A DNA stretch of 64,000 bases, taken from positions 62,001 through 126,000 of the forward strand of contig JBKECO010000018.1 in NCBI GenBank assembly GCA_047974745.1, written 5' to 3'. Both the position numbers and the translations under genes were made by a program. Positions 26,649-35,671 of this stretch are shown piece after piece. The notes below the pieces were generated by a model. The model worked only from the letters and a program-made list of their open reading frames with translations. It was not told the origin of the DNA and searched no databases. Position 1 is the first letter of the stretch. Every line of letters begins with the position of its first letter. The stretch comes from JBKECO01 sp047974745 (lineage in GTDB: Bacteria; Bacillota; Clostridia; Lachnospirales; Lachnospiraceae).

Positions 26649-28199
26649 ATGAGAAAAATGAGTTTAATCATTATATGGAGTCTATTCTTTTGTTTTCTAC
26701 TAGGTCAGTTTCTACAAGTAAAGATTTATTTTGATGATTTTGGATACTATTCGTTGAATTATGGAATGCCTGTAGAACATTTGGGGCATGATTTCAGCAT
26801 TAAAGAACTTTTTCAGTTTTTGAAAAATCATTATCTTCAAGTTAATGGAAGAGTTTTATATTTTTTCATTTGGTTACTAAGTTATCATTTTGGTGGCATG
26901 ATAGCAGTCAGTGTTCTAGCAGCAAGTGGTGTGTTTTTTATATATTTGTTTTTATGGAAACTCATTCTATTATTCAATATTGATTTGCAAAAATTTTCTA
27001 AATCAATTGCAGTTTTTACGTGTTTGTCATTCGGATTACTTGAAGTATGGGTACTAAGTGCTGGGATGTACTGGTTTGCAGCATACTTTCAATATGTATT
27101 TTCTATACTTCCTTTTTTGCTTTTCAATTACTTATATTTTCTTTATAGAGAAAAAATGAATACTTGTTATATAATGCTAAAAGTTTTATTAACAACTTTG
27201 ATTTTTTTGGCATCTTATTCCCAGGAGTCTATAAGTGTAGCACTTGTGGGATTTACAATCATGCTTTTAATCTATGAGAAAAAAGAAGAACATTTTTCAA
27301 AGTGGAATGTCATATTCGTTATTGTGGCGGTGGTCGGAATGTTACTATTAATGTTGAGCCCTGGGATTCGTTTGCGTGCATCAAATTCAAGTGATTTTTA
27401 TAACCTGAATATATTTCAAAAAATTCTCTTAAGCTATCCGGAAATAATAAAAGATTTTTATCTTATGACTAAATTTCAGATTGGCTTATCAATTTCACAG
27501 ATTTTTATCAGTGTGATGCTGATCCGTAAGCAATTAAGCAAATCCACTCAAATACTTAATCTGGTCATCATAATAATTTTTTCATGCATAGGTCTTTTCT
27601 TTACCTTTTTTAGTAACAAATATATAAATTTTTACAATAGTAATAACAATAGTTTGTTCTTTACCGTTCTGGGAACGTTTGTTATATTCATACATGTGGT
27701 TCAAATCAGCAAATATTATTTACACTATGGAACTAAATTCCAACTTCTAATTTTTTACATGTCCGTTTTATCGATAGCATGTTTGGTTGTTGTGCCAGAA
27801 CGGCCATATCGTTTGTTTTTGCCTTTTTTAATTTTAAGTACAATTATAATTATTGAACCTTTCATGCATTTCATATTATTGGTTCACAATTCAAAAATGT
27901 CAACCATAATATTATGTGTTGGGATGGTTCTTTTTACTGCAATAACAGTACCAAATATGAATGAAATATTTAGCAAATATCAAGAAAATGCAATCGTTTG
28001 GGATGCCAATAATGATAAAATTGAAGAAGCGTCAAAAATTATTGCAAACGGTCAAAATATGAAAGAGATATCACTTGAAAAACTACCAAATTCTGGCTAT
28101 TCAGGGGAAATGTTGTATTCAGGTGCTGCCGATTTTATGAGTTATTGGATGTGTTTGTATTATAAGGTTCCATTTGAGTTTGAATTTAATTTTGAATAA
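26649..28199 (+). CDS. Polytopic membrane protein, possible GT-C type glycosyltransferase (DUF6056-like)
   Basis: About 516 residues from ATG 26649 (GGAGG 10 bases upstream); ATG 26616 is an alternative. There are around eleven hydrophobic segments. An acidic pair in the first external loop (IYFDDFGYYSLNYG) and WVLSAGMYWFAAYFQYVF are like DUF6056 and other GT-C enzymes, where such an Asp motif binds polyprenyl-phosphate sugar. A polyprenyl-phosphate glycosyltransferase that could supply the donor is encoded at 32036. The gene is markedly AT-rich compared with neighbours, suggesting separate origin. I do not recognise a closer family. Confidence 0.72.
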   Translation: MRKMSLIIIWSLFFCFLLGQFLQVKIYFDDFGYYSLNYGMPVEHLGHDFSIKELFQFLKNHYLQVNGRVLYFFIWLLSYHFGGMIAVSVLAASGVFFIYLFLWKLILLFNIDLQKFSKSIAVFTCLSFGLLEVWVLSAGMYWFAAYFQYVFSILPFLLFNYLYFLYREKMNTCYIMLKVLLTTLIFLASYSQESISVALVGFTIMLLIYEKKEEHFSKWNVIFVIVAVVGMLLLMLSPGIRLRASNSSDFYNLNIFQKILLSYPEIIKDFYLMTKFQIGLSISQIFISVMLIRKQLSKSTQILNLVIIIIFSCIGLFFTFFSNKYINFYNSNNNSLFFTVLGTFVIFIHVVQISKYYLHYGTKFQLLIFYMSVLSIACLVVVPERPYRLFLPFLILSTIIIIEPFMHFILLVHNSKMSTIILCVGMVLFTAITVPNMNEIFSKYQENAIVWDANNDKIEEASKIIANGQNMKEISLEKLPNSGYSGEMLYSGAADFMSYWMCLYYKVPFEFEFNFE

Positions 28200-28279
28200 A
28201 TTATTTAATACTATTATCCTTCGTTGTTTTAATAAGACGTTACAGCAAAACCAAACTCAAAATTAATAATTATTAGGTA

Positions 28280-28300
28280 ATTGCGAAATAAGTTCGCAAT
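28280..28300. terminator. Stem-loop downstream of the transposase remnant
   Basis: ATTGCGAA at 28280-28287 and TTCGCAAT at 28293-28300 form a perfect 8-bp stem with loop ATAAG. It lies about 30 bases beyond the transposase stop on the - strand and about 80 bases after the + strand membrane protein gene. No strong T run follows on either side, so termination is possible but unproven. Confidence 0.4.
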
Positions 28301-28331
28301 CTTGATTAAAAACAAGGAAAAAATTCTAGTT

Positions 28332-29237
28332 TCAAGCAATCAACGGCTTAAGACTTCGAATATATTGATACTGATGAAGTTTTTCAGCAACCATCTCTGT
28401 GACTAGTAAGTAATTCCAGCCAGAAGCAGGTTGGCGTGAAGTGTTTTTTCATTCCGGGTTTTGCGACCAGTGACACAAAGACTGCCTTAAAGTGATTGAT
28501 GGATTTTTCGACATTTACACAGATTTTATATGTTTCATCCCATTCAGTTGAACCACGTTCCATGGCAGGATAGGCACGTTGTTTTTTCGGGATAAATATA
28601 AATTATTCTTCCACAGGAAGAAGCTGCGAACGGATTATCAAAGTGGCAAATACGACGTTTTGTTTTATCTGCTTTGTTGTATGCCAATTTCATTTTAGGA
28701 CATACAAATTTGATTTTCAAAAGCCTTAAGTTGCTTGGTAATACGGTTTGCGTATTTGGGATTGTTTTCCGTAACCCAGGCTTCAACACCAAATGTATCA
28801 AAGTTGGTCATAGAAGCAAGATGTGAATCTATTTTTGGGCATATCGGTTCGGTCAGATCAAACAGGTGATCGAACATAGATTGTAAGTCCGATAGGAAAT
28901 CCTGCTTGAAACGAGTGAATTTTGAAGCATCAGGAACAACAGCAAAGTCGCAAATAATCACGTAATTCCTGAGAGTATTTCAGAAATAGAATCAGGAGCA
29001 TATCAGCTGGGTTTGAAAATATATTCTGAAGAAGAAAGCCTTAAGAATTAGATAAAGTTGGTGCTTGCGAGGGCTTCCGGTGTAAGCGTGAGAGTGAGAA
29101 ACAAAAGAAATAGGAACAATTTCATCAAGATTGATGGTTTCGTAAAGTAGAGTTAGGAACTGATATTTGTCATTATTAAATTTATTTTGGCAATCTTCAA
29201 AAACTTCTGCCAAAGAGAGTTGTCTATGTGATATCAT
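28332..29237 (-). pseudogene. Decayed IS transposase (DDE type, IS1182/IS4-like)
   Basis: Reading the - strand, three blocks fit one transposase. The N-terminal part (29237 to 28992) starts MISHRQLSLAEVFEDC. A middle part (28961 to 28695) has FAVVPDASKFTRFKQDFLSD and IDSHLASMTNFDTFGVEAWV. The C-terminal part runs through KTKRRICHFDNPFAAS, NVEKSINHFKAVFVS and KKHFTPTCFWLEL, then shifts frame to end in RSLKPLIA with stop at 28332-28334. The blocks lie in different frames with an internal deletion, so no active enzyme can be made. Terminal inverted repeats were not recognised. It separates the acetylation-like gene at 25432 from its presumed MBOAT partner. Confidence 0.85.
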
Positions 29238-29436
29238 GTAGGTGCATCTCCTTAATGGTGGCGGTCAAAATGGTTTTTTTCAACTCTATTTTACCACAAG
29301 CTATTGAGGAGTTGTTTTGTTTTATACAAGAAAAAACACCGCAATCATGTTGGTTATGGCGTTTTGCAAACGCCTATCAATATATATTATAGGAAGGAGA
29401 GTATGGTGACTGATTTGGCACCATATAATACAAGAC
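29238..29436. other. Intergenic remnant between IS and MBOAT gene
   Basis: Contains the leader of the dead transposase and a perfect 7-bp hairpin (GGCGTTT 29358-29364, AAACGCC 29368-29374). AAGGAG at 29393-29398 precedes ATG 29403, which opens a 34-codon frame ending at 29507 that overlaps the MBOAT start in another frame. TATAAT occurs at 29424-29429 without a good -35. No gene is supported here. Confidence 0.6.
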
Positions 29437-30849
29437 ATGGTCTTTTCATCATCTATTTTTATTTTTGTCTTTCTGCCAATTACACTTTTTCTATATTTTT
29501 TGGCTGAGAAAACAAAACGTATGTTTATTAAGAACTCTGTATTGTTATTTGCATCACTTGTGTTTTATGCATGGGGCGGAGTTCAATACCTGATAGTATT
29601 GCTGGTACTTATACTGATTAATTTTTTAGTGGGGAAAAAAATCAGTACAACAAAGCATCGCAAAAGCTTTCTGGCGCTAGGAGTAGGAGTGAATCTTTTG
29701 ACACTGGGATTCTTTAAATACTTCAACTTTTTTATTGCGAATATAGAGTTTGTTCTCTCGAAAGTATCAGGACAGGTAGTGGATCTGAACATGCCATATA
29801 TACCACTTCCGATCGGAATTTCATTTTTTATTTTTCAGATTATGTCATACTTGATTGATGTCTATAGAAATGATGTTCCAGTTCAGAAAAATATCGAAAA
29901 ACTAGCTTTATATATCATGATGTTTCCGCAGCTGATCGCTGGACCGATTGTCAGATATGCAGATGTAAATGTTTCTGTCGAACAAAGATCAACGACTCTG
30001 ACTCAATTTGAACAAGGAATCCAGAGGTTCATACTGGGATTTTTTAAGAAAGTATTGATCGCAAACAGCATGGGTAGTATGGCAGATATTGTGTTTTCTC
30101 TCAATGGTCAGTTTTCTACGGTCTATGCATGGCTTGGAGCAATCTGCTATTCGCTGCAGATATTCTTCGATTTTTCGGCATATTCTGATATGGCTATCGG
30201 ACTCGGACACGTGTTTGGGTTTCACTTTAATGAAAACTTCAATTATCCATATATCTCAAAAAGTATTCAGGAATTCTGGAGAAGATGGCATATTTCTTTG
30301 TCTACCTGGTTCAAGGATTATGTGTATATTCCACTGGGTGGCAGCCGTAAAGGAGAAGGAAGAACATACATTAACCTTTTTATTGTGTTTTTGCTGACTG
30401 GATTTTGGCATGGAGCTGCTTGGCAATTTGTGATCTGGGGGCTATATCATGGCGTATTTTTGATTATAGAAAGATTAGGACTTGGCAAGGTACTGAAGAA
30501 AGGTCCGAGATTTATTTCTCATTTTTATGCATTGTTCGTTGTAATAATAGGCTGGGTATTCTTTCGAGCAGATAATATTTCGATTGCTTTAAATTATATA
30601 AAGAATATGCTAGTATTTAATATAGGTAATCTTCAGGAACGTACTGTTGTTCTTGGATTAAACAATATTTTCTTTTTCTCACTGATTCTGGGATTGCTTC
30701 TGTGTACACCAGTCAAGAATTTGTTCCGTAATGTTAAAATCATTCAAAATGAAACGCTTCGTCGTATCTTTTATCTGGCTCTTTGGTGTACTTCTGTAAT
30801 CTATATGGTGGGACTGTCATATAATCCATTTATCTACTTTAAATTTTAA
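29437..30849 (+). CDS. Membrane-bound O-acyltransferase (MBOAT)
   Basis: 470 residues with about eleven hydrophobic segments. The N-terminus MVFSSSIFIFVFLPITLFL matches the usual MBOAT opening. PLPIGISFFIFQIMSYLIDV, MMFPQLIAGPIVRY, SIQEFWRRWHISLSTWFKDY and the catalytic histidine in LTGFWHGAAWQFVIWGLYHG are hallmarks of the AlgI/DltB family. It probably moves acyl groups across the membrane for transfer onto surface glycan, working with the SGNH-like protein at 25432. No ribosome site lies close to ATG 29437; a nearby AAGGAG serves an overlapping short frame instead, perhaps a consequence of the upstream IS. Paralogous to the MBOAT at 58643. Confidence 0.93.
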   Translation: MVFSSSIFIFVFLPITLFLYFLAEKTKRMFIKNSVLLFASLVFYAWGGVQYLIVLLVLILINFLVGKKISTTKHRKSFLALGVGVNLLTLGFFKYFNFFIANIEFVLSKVSGQVVDLNMPYIPLPIGISFFIFQIMSYLIDVYRNDVPVQKNIEKLALYIMMFPQLIAGPIVRYADVNVSVEQRSTTLTQFEQGIQRFILGFFKKVLIANSMGSMADIVFSLNGQFSTVYAWLGAICYSLQIFFDFSAYSDMAIGLGHVFGFHFNENFNYPYISKSIQEFWRRWHISLSTWFKDYVYIPLGGSRKGEGRTYINLFIVFLLTGFWHGAAWQFVIWGLYHGVFLIIERLGLGKVLKKGPRFISHFYALFVVIIGWVFFRADNISIALNYIKNMLVFNIGNLQERTVVLGLNNIFFFSLILGLLLCTPVKNLFRNVKIIQNETLRRIFYLALWCTSVIYMVGLSYNPFIYFKF

Positions 30850-30897
30850 AGGAGTGGATGGATTTGAAACAATAAAATGGAGAGTAGAGGTAAATGC

Positions 30898-31968
30898 ATG
30901 AAGAAAACAGCACTAATAATGGCCGGTGGCAAAGGGGAGAGATTTTGGCCAAAGAGTAGGAAACAACTTCCAAAACAGTTCTTATCGCTGACAGATAATA
31001 AAAAAACAATGATACAGCTGACGGTGGAACGTATCAATGGTATTGTAGATATCGAGGATGTCTATATAGCGACAAACCGTGAGTACAAATCGCTAGTTCA
31101 AGAGCAGCTGCCAGATATTCCTGAAGAAAATATTCTATGCGAGCCAGTTGGAAGAAATACTGCCCCATGTATTGGACTTGGAGCAATTCATATGGCGGAA
31201 AAATTGGAAGAGGCATTGATGATCGTGCTTCCATCTGACCACTTAATTGGAAATAATGAGAAATTCATTCAGACATTATTAGAAGCTTGTGAAATTGCAG
31301 AGGAAGATTCTAATATCGTTACGGTAGGAATTAAACCTGAACATCCAGAAACAGGATATGGATATATACGATTTGATCCTGAGAAAAAGAAGGGATCTGC
31401 ATTTGAAGTAGATCGATTTGTTGAAAAGCCAAGCTATCAATTGGCAGAAGAGTATGTAAAATCAGGAGAATACTTTTGGAATAGCGGAATGTTCGTCTGG
31501 AAACTATCAACTATTTTAAAGAACCTTGAAATTTTTTTGCCAGAAATATATTCTGGGCTTTTAGATATTCAGCGTGCGATCGGCAGTATGCAAGAGCAAG
31601 AGGTACTTGAATCTGTATTTCGGAGTTTTCGATCAGAGTCCATTGATTATGGTGTTATGGAAAAAGCTGAAAAAATCTATATCATACATGGACAGTTCGA
31701 CTGGGATGATGTGGGATCATGGCTGGCATTGGAACGTATCAGAAATAAAGATGAAGATGGTAATGTTATTATAGGGAATGTGATTCCTGTCAATACAAGA
31801 AATTGTATTATCCAGGGTGAGAATAAGTTGATTGCTGCAGTGGGGATGGAAGACACGGTGATTGTCGATACCGAGGACGCCATTCTTATTTGTAATAAAA
31901 ACAATACAAATCAAATCAGAGAGATACTTGAGCAGTTGCATTTGAAGAATATGGAACAACAAATTTGA
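30898..31968 (+). CDS. manC: Mannose-1-phosphate guanylyltransferase
   Basis: 356 residues from ATG 30898, with GTAGAGG seven bases upstream; ATG 30877 is in frame but less well placed. Pyrophosphorylase motif GGKGERFWPKSRKQLPKQF is at the N-terminus. EPVGRNTAPCIGLGA, IVLPSDHLI, FVEKPSYQLAEEYV and YFWNSGMFVWK are all typical of ManC/CpsB. It makes GDP-mannose from mannose-1-phosphate and GTP. The length is that of the single-domain enzyme, without the phosphomannose isomerase fusion. No phosphomannomutase gene is in the window. It implies that mannose, or a GDP-mannose-derived sugar, is part of the region B glycan or the donor for the enzyme encoded next. Confidence 0.93.
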   Translation: MKKTALIMAGGKGERFWPKSRKQLPKQFLSLTDNKKTMIQLTVERINGIVDIEDVYIATNREYKSLVQEQLPDIPEENILCEPVGRNTAPCIGLGAIHMAEKLEEALMIVLPSDHLIGNNEKFIQTLLEACEIAEEDSNIVTVGIKPEHPETGYGYIRFDPEKKKGSAFEVDRFVEKPSYQLAEEYVKSGEYFWNSGMFVWKLSTILKNLEIFLPEIYSGLLDIQRAIGSMQEQEVLESVFRSFRSESIDYGVMEKAEKIYIIHGQFDWDDVGSWLALERIRNKDEDGNVIIGNVIPVNTRNCIIQGENKLIAAVGMEDTVIVDTEDAILICNKNNTNQIREILEQLHLKNMEQQI

Positions 31969-32035
31969 AAAACAGATGCAACAACAGAGTTACCATAGAT
32001 TGAAATTTTTACTGGATTAATAAGAGGGAAATAGG

Positions 32036-32986
32036 ATGGAACAAGAAGTAATATCCATAATTATACCATGTTATAATGAAGAACAAGTATTAGGTCTATT
32101 TTATAAGGAGTACAAGAAAGTACGTTCTGTAATGACAGAAGTGAGTTTTGAACTGATTCTGGTTGATGATGGTTCTACTGATCGAACATTTGAAATTATA
32201 CAAGAAATTTCTGAGACAGATGAATCTGTAAAGTATATTTCTTTTTCGAGAAATTTTGGTAAAGAAGCTGCGATGTATGCTGGAATGGAAGTTGCAGTGG
32301 GTGATTATGTGGTTATTATGGATGCGGATCTTCAGGATCCACCTTCACTTCTTCCAGAAATGTTTCGAATTATAAAAGAAGAGGGATATGATTCTGTTGC
32401 AACAAGAAGGGTAAGCAGAAAAGGAGAACCTAAAATTCGGTCACTATTTGCGAGGACATTCTATAAACTGATGAACCATATTTCTACAACGGATATCGTA
32501 GACGGAGCAAGAGATTATCGACTGATGACAAGAAAATTCGTCGATTCTCTGCTGAGTCTTTCTGAATATAATAGGTTTTCAAAAGGTCTGTTCGGTTGGG
32601 TCGGGTTTCGGACAAAATGGCTAGAATATGAAAATGTAGAGAGAGCGGCGGGTGAAACAAAGTGGTCGTTCTGGAAACTGTTTCGATATTCCATTGAAGG
32701 AATAGTGGCTTTTTCCACAGTACCTCTGGCAATTTCCTCCTTCCTGGGTGTTATTATGTGCTTTCTTTCGATGATTTTTATACTTTTTATTATTTTAAGA
32801 CAGCTTATTTATGGCGGTTCTGTTGCAGGCTGGTCATCCATGATCTGTATTATAATGTTCATTGGCGGAATACAATTGCTTGGGATTGGAATCCTAGGAC
32901 TTTATCTCTCAAGAACCTATCTAGAGGTGAAAAAAAGACCGATCTACATTAGTAAAGAGACAAATATAGAGACTGCAAAAGCTTAA
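32036..32986 (+). CDS. Polyprenyl-phosphate glycosyltransferase, GT2 (GtrB/ArnC/DPM-like)
   Basis: 316 residues. The GT-A catalytic domain shows SIIIPCYNEEQVLGLFYKEY, LVDDGSTDRTFEII, the metal motif MDADLQDPPSLLPEM and KGLFGWVGFRTKWLEYE. Two C-terminal membrane helices (about 235-260 and 270-298) follow, the GtrB layout. Such enzymes load a sugar onto undecaprenyl phosphate for use outside the membrane by GT-C transferases. With manC just upstream, mannosyl-phosphoryl-undecaprenol is a reasonable guess; the membrane protein at 26649 could be a user. Confidence 0.92.
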   Translation: MEQEVISIIIPCYNEEQVLGLFYKEYKKVRSVMTEVSFELILVDDGSTDRTFEIIQEISETDESVKYISFSRNFGKEAAMYAGMEVAVGDYVVIMDADLQDPPSLLPEMFRIIKEEGYDSVATRRVSRKGEPKIRSLFARTFYKLMNHISTTDIVDGARDYRLMTRKFVDSLLSLSEYNRFSKGLFGWVGFRTKWLEYENVERAAGETKWSFWKLFRYSIEGIVAFSTVPLAISSFLGVIMCFLSMIFILFIILRQLIYGGSVAGWSSMICIIMFIGGIQLLGIGILGLYLSRTYLEVKKRPIYISKETNIETAKA

Positions 32987-33020
32987 GTTACAAATAGAAA
33001 AATTGGTCAGGGAGATTAGG

Positions 33021-35624
33021 GTGGAATCCAAGGGGAAAATTAAGTTACTTTTTAAGATGGCATTATTAATTGCCTTAACGATTTATATTGATATTACGAT
33101 ATTCAAAGATATACAAGACAATCGGATCGTACAGTCCGGCACAGAATATCCAGATAATTTCGAAATAGCTACAGATGTACTGGTTTCAAAGGACAGCTCA
33201 CTGGTTCAGTACTTTCAACCTCAATTCAGTGGAATGAAAGAGATTAAAATCCGAATCTCCTATGCGAATAGTGATTTGATTAAGGAACATCCACCAACAT
33301 TAAAATTAGTCATCAGGGATGAATCAGGTACTATATTGCAAAGTGATGAGGTCGTCATTACCAATGATACGAACTGGAATTACCATTCTTTAAATGTTGA
33401 AGATTTGTTAAGGGAAGATAGGGAATTCAGCTTGGGGATGTATCAGATGGATGGGGTGGTCGACGAAAGTGGCGCTTTTCCTATAAGCTGCGAGCCATTC
33501 ATTGTCGCATCATCCGCTTCAAGTGAGACAGGAGAGTGTTTCTATAATGGAGTAGCTGTAGATTATCAAATGGATCTGATTTATTATTATGAAACGCTGG
33601 ATCTGATCAGCTTTCTGATTTTAGTGTTCGGGAATCTACTACTGGGTGTATTTATTTTATATTTTTTTAAATTATTTGTGAAGGGAAACTTAGAGAAGCT
33701 GCAGCAGATCAATGAAAATGGGAGAATGTTCTTCGTTTCTTATATCATTTTTGCATTAAGTACCTCTTGGTTAGCGGATGGGATCTTAGAGAATCATATT
33801 ATATTCTTGCTTGTTATAGTATTCTGGGGCTTGATGTTGTTCTCCATCTCAAGATTACAACCAAGAAAATACATAAAAAAAATCGGGCATGACAATTTCA
33901 TAGAAATACAGCTAGCTTTTTGCTCTATACTAAATTGTGCAGCAATTCTGATCTTGGGTGGAACGAAAGTATCGGATTTAACATTTATCAGTTATATGGG
34001 AAATCTTATTCCAATCTATATATTGCTCAGAATTTTTTACATGTTATTTAATGACCTCGTCATCGCTCAGATTTTAAATGTTTCTCTATTTGCTGTTTTT
34101 GGAGTTGCAAATTACTATGTTGTACAATACAGAGGAACGCCAATTTATCCATGGGATCTGTTTGGGGTTGCAACATTAGGTACTGTTGTTGGTGAATATA
34201 CACTGGTCTCCAGCTATAGAATCATTATTGCTTTGTTACTGATGCTTTCGACTTTGATTATTTTTTATGGGTTTTCCCGGCACAAACTGCAAAGAAATAA
34301 TAAATCCCTCGTAGTCAGCATAAGTGTGATCATTTTTTTGGGTTTGATGTATTATCGTTCTGTATTTCCAAATCTCGTATTTAATTCATGGGATCCAATC
34401 AGCACATATCAGGTGCAGGGGGATGTTGCCTCCTTTATTAAAGCAATGAATTATCTCTCTATAAAAAAGCCTTCGGGATATAGCGAAAGTGCATATAATT
34501 CCCTGATTGATACGATAGAGGTCAACCAGATAAATGAGACACAACAGTCGGCAGTAAACATTATCGTAGTTATGAATGAGTCCTTTGCAGATCTTAGTGT
34601 GATTGGTAATGACAACGTACAGGAATTAAACGACATGATGCCTTTTATTGATTCCTTAAGTGAAAACACAATCAAGGGAAATCTGTACGTTTCTGCCCTG
34701 GGTGGCGGGACTTCAAATAGTGAGTTTGAAGTTTTAACAGGTTGCAGTAAAACATTTGTTCCTGGGATACCTTATGTGACCTCGATCAGACAAAACACCA
34801 ATAATCTGGCTTCTTATTTAAATGATCTGGGATATTCAACAACTGCTATGCATCCTTATGAAAGAGACAACTGGAACAGAGTAAAGGTGTATAATTACTT
34901 TGGATTTGATAATTATATTTCTCTCGATACGATCATTGAGGATGGAAAAGCATTTAGTGATGATTTAAGAAGCTGGAATCTCTTGACAGATGAATCTGAT
35001 TATCACATCATTGAAGAATATGAGTCAGAGGAAGCTGGTAAATATTTTATGTTCAATGTTACGATTCAGAATCATGGTGGATACGAATCAGATTACATTA
35101 AGTTAGAGCATCGTACAGACTTATCGGAATATGGAGAATTTGATGCGGTTGAGCAGTATGTGGACTTGGTCAAGACGTCAGACGAGGCATTTGAGCAAAT
35201 GGTGAATTACTATAAAGACGAGGACACACCAACAATAATTTGTTTTTTTGGAGATCATCAACCAGGTTTAGAGGATGAGTTCTATGATATTTTGTATGGA
35301 AAGGATACAAGCGAACTTTTAAAAGAAGAAAAACTTGAAAAATATATCACACCATTTGTCATTTGGGCAAATTATGATATTGATGAACAGTATATTGACA
35401 AAATGAGTGCAAATTATCTGGGAGCCTTTCTTCTGAAAGCAGCCAACTTGCCGATGAACGAATATTGGTCTTTTTTATTGGAGCTATTCCATGAGTACCC
35501 GGTAATATGTTCTGCAGGTGTCTTAGATACCGAGGGTCATTATTACAAATCCGTCGATTCGATTGAGGATAGTTCCATGATGGAATATAAATACTTGCAA
35601 TATCATGTTATGACCGGACAGTAA
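33021..35624 (+). CDS. LtaS-like phosphoglycerol transferase / sulfatase-fold membrane protein
   Basis: About 867 residues from GTG 33021 (AGGGAG six bases upstream; TTG 33003 is alternative). An N-terminal membrane helix, an extracytoplasmic beta domain (to about 190) and several membrane helices precede a C-terminal sulfatase-type domain (about 495-820). Catalytic features match LtaS: NIIVVMNESFADL (metal Glu), GGGTSNSEFEVLTG (nucleophile Thr), VTIQNHGGYES and CFFGDHQPG. Such enzymes transfer glycerol phosphate from phosphatidylglycerol outside the cell. It is longer than LtaS because of the N-terminal domain, so it may decorate the glycan rather than make lipoteichoic acid. Confidence 0.9.
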   Translation: MESKGKIKLLFKMALLIALTIYIDITIFKDIQDNRIVQSGTEYPDNFEIATDVLVSKDSSLVQYFQPQFSGMKEIKIRISYANSDLIKEHPPTLKLVIRDESGTILQSDEVVITNDTNWNYHSLNVEDLLREDREFSLGMYQMDGVVDESGAFPISCEPFIVASSASSETGECFYNGVAVDYQMDLIYYYETLDLISFLILVFGNLLLGVFILYFFKLFVKGNLEKLQQINENGRMFFVSYIIFALSTSWLADGILENHIIFLLVIVFWGLMLFSISRLQPRKYIKKIGHDNFIEIQLAFCSILNCAAILILGGTKVSDLTFISYMGNLIPIYILLRIFYMLFNDLVIAQILNVSLFAVFGVANYYVVQYRGTPIYPWDLFGVATLGTVVGEYTLVSSYRIIIALLLMLSTLIIFYGFSRHKLQRNNKSLVVSISVIIFLGLMYYRSVFPNLVFNSWDPISTYQVQGDVASFIKAMNYLSIKKPSGYSESAYNSLIDTIEVNQINETQQSAVNIIVVMNESFADLSVIGNDNVQELNDMMPFIDSLSENTIKGNLYVSALGGGTSNSEFEVLTGCSKTFVPGIPYVTSIRQNTNNLASYLNDLGYSTTAMHPYERDNWNRVKVYNYFGFDNYISLDTIIEDGKAFSDDLRSWNLLTDESDYHIIEEYESEEAGKYFMFNVTIQNHGGYESDYIKLEHRTDLSEYGEFDAVEQYVDLVKTSDEAFEQMVNYYKDEDTPTIICFFGDHQPGLEDEFYDILYGKDTSELLKEEKLEKYITPFVIWANYDIDEQYIDKMSANYLGAFLLKAANLPMNEYWSFLLELFHEYPVICSAGVLDTEGHYYKSVDSIEDSSMMEYKYLQYHVMTGQ

Positions 35625-35671
35625 ATAATTAATAAAGTATCAGGTGCATTTTCCGGGGGAGGATGATGAGG

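Noticed and set aside
29358..29374. GGCGTTT-TGC-AAACGCC hairpin as a terminator
   Set aside because: No T run follows on either strand; it may be a leftover of the insertion sequence.
29304..29507. Possible small gene ahead of the MBOAT gene
   Set aside because: No similarity recognised; only the last 34 codons follow a ribosome site and they overlap the MBOAT start. Kept as a possible leader frame, not a gene.
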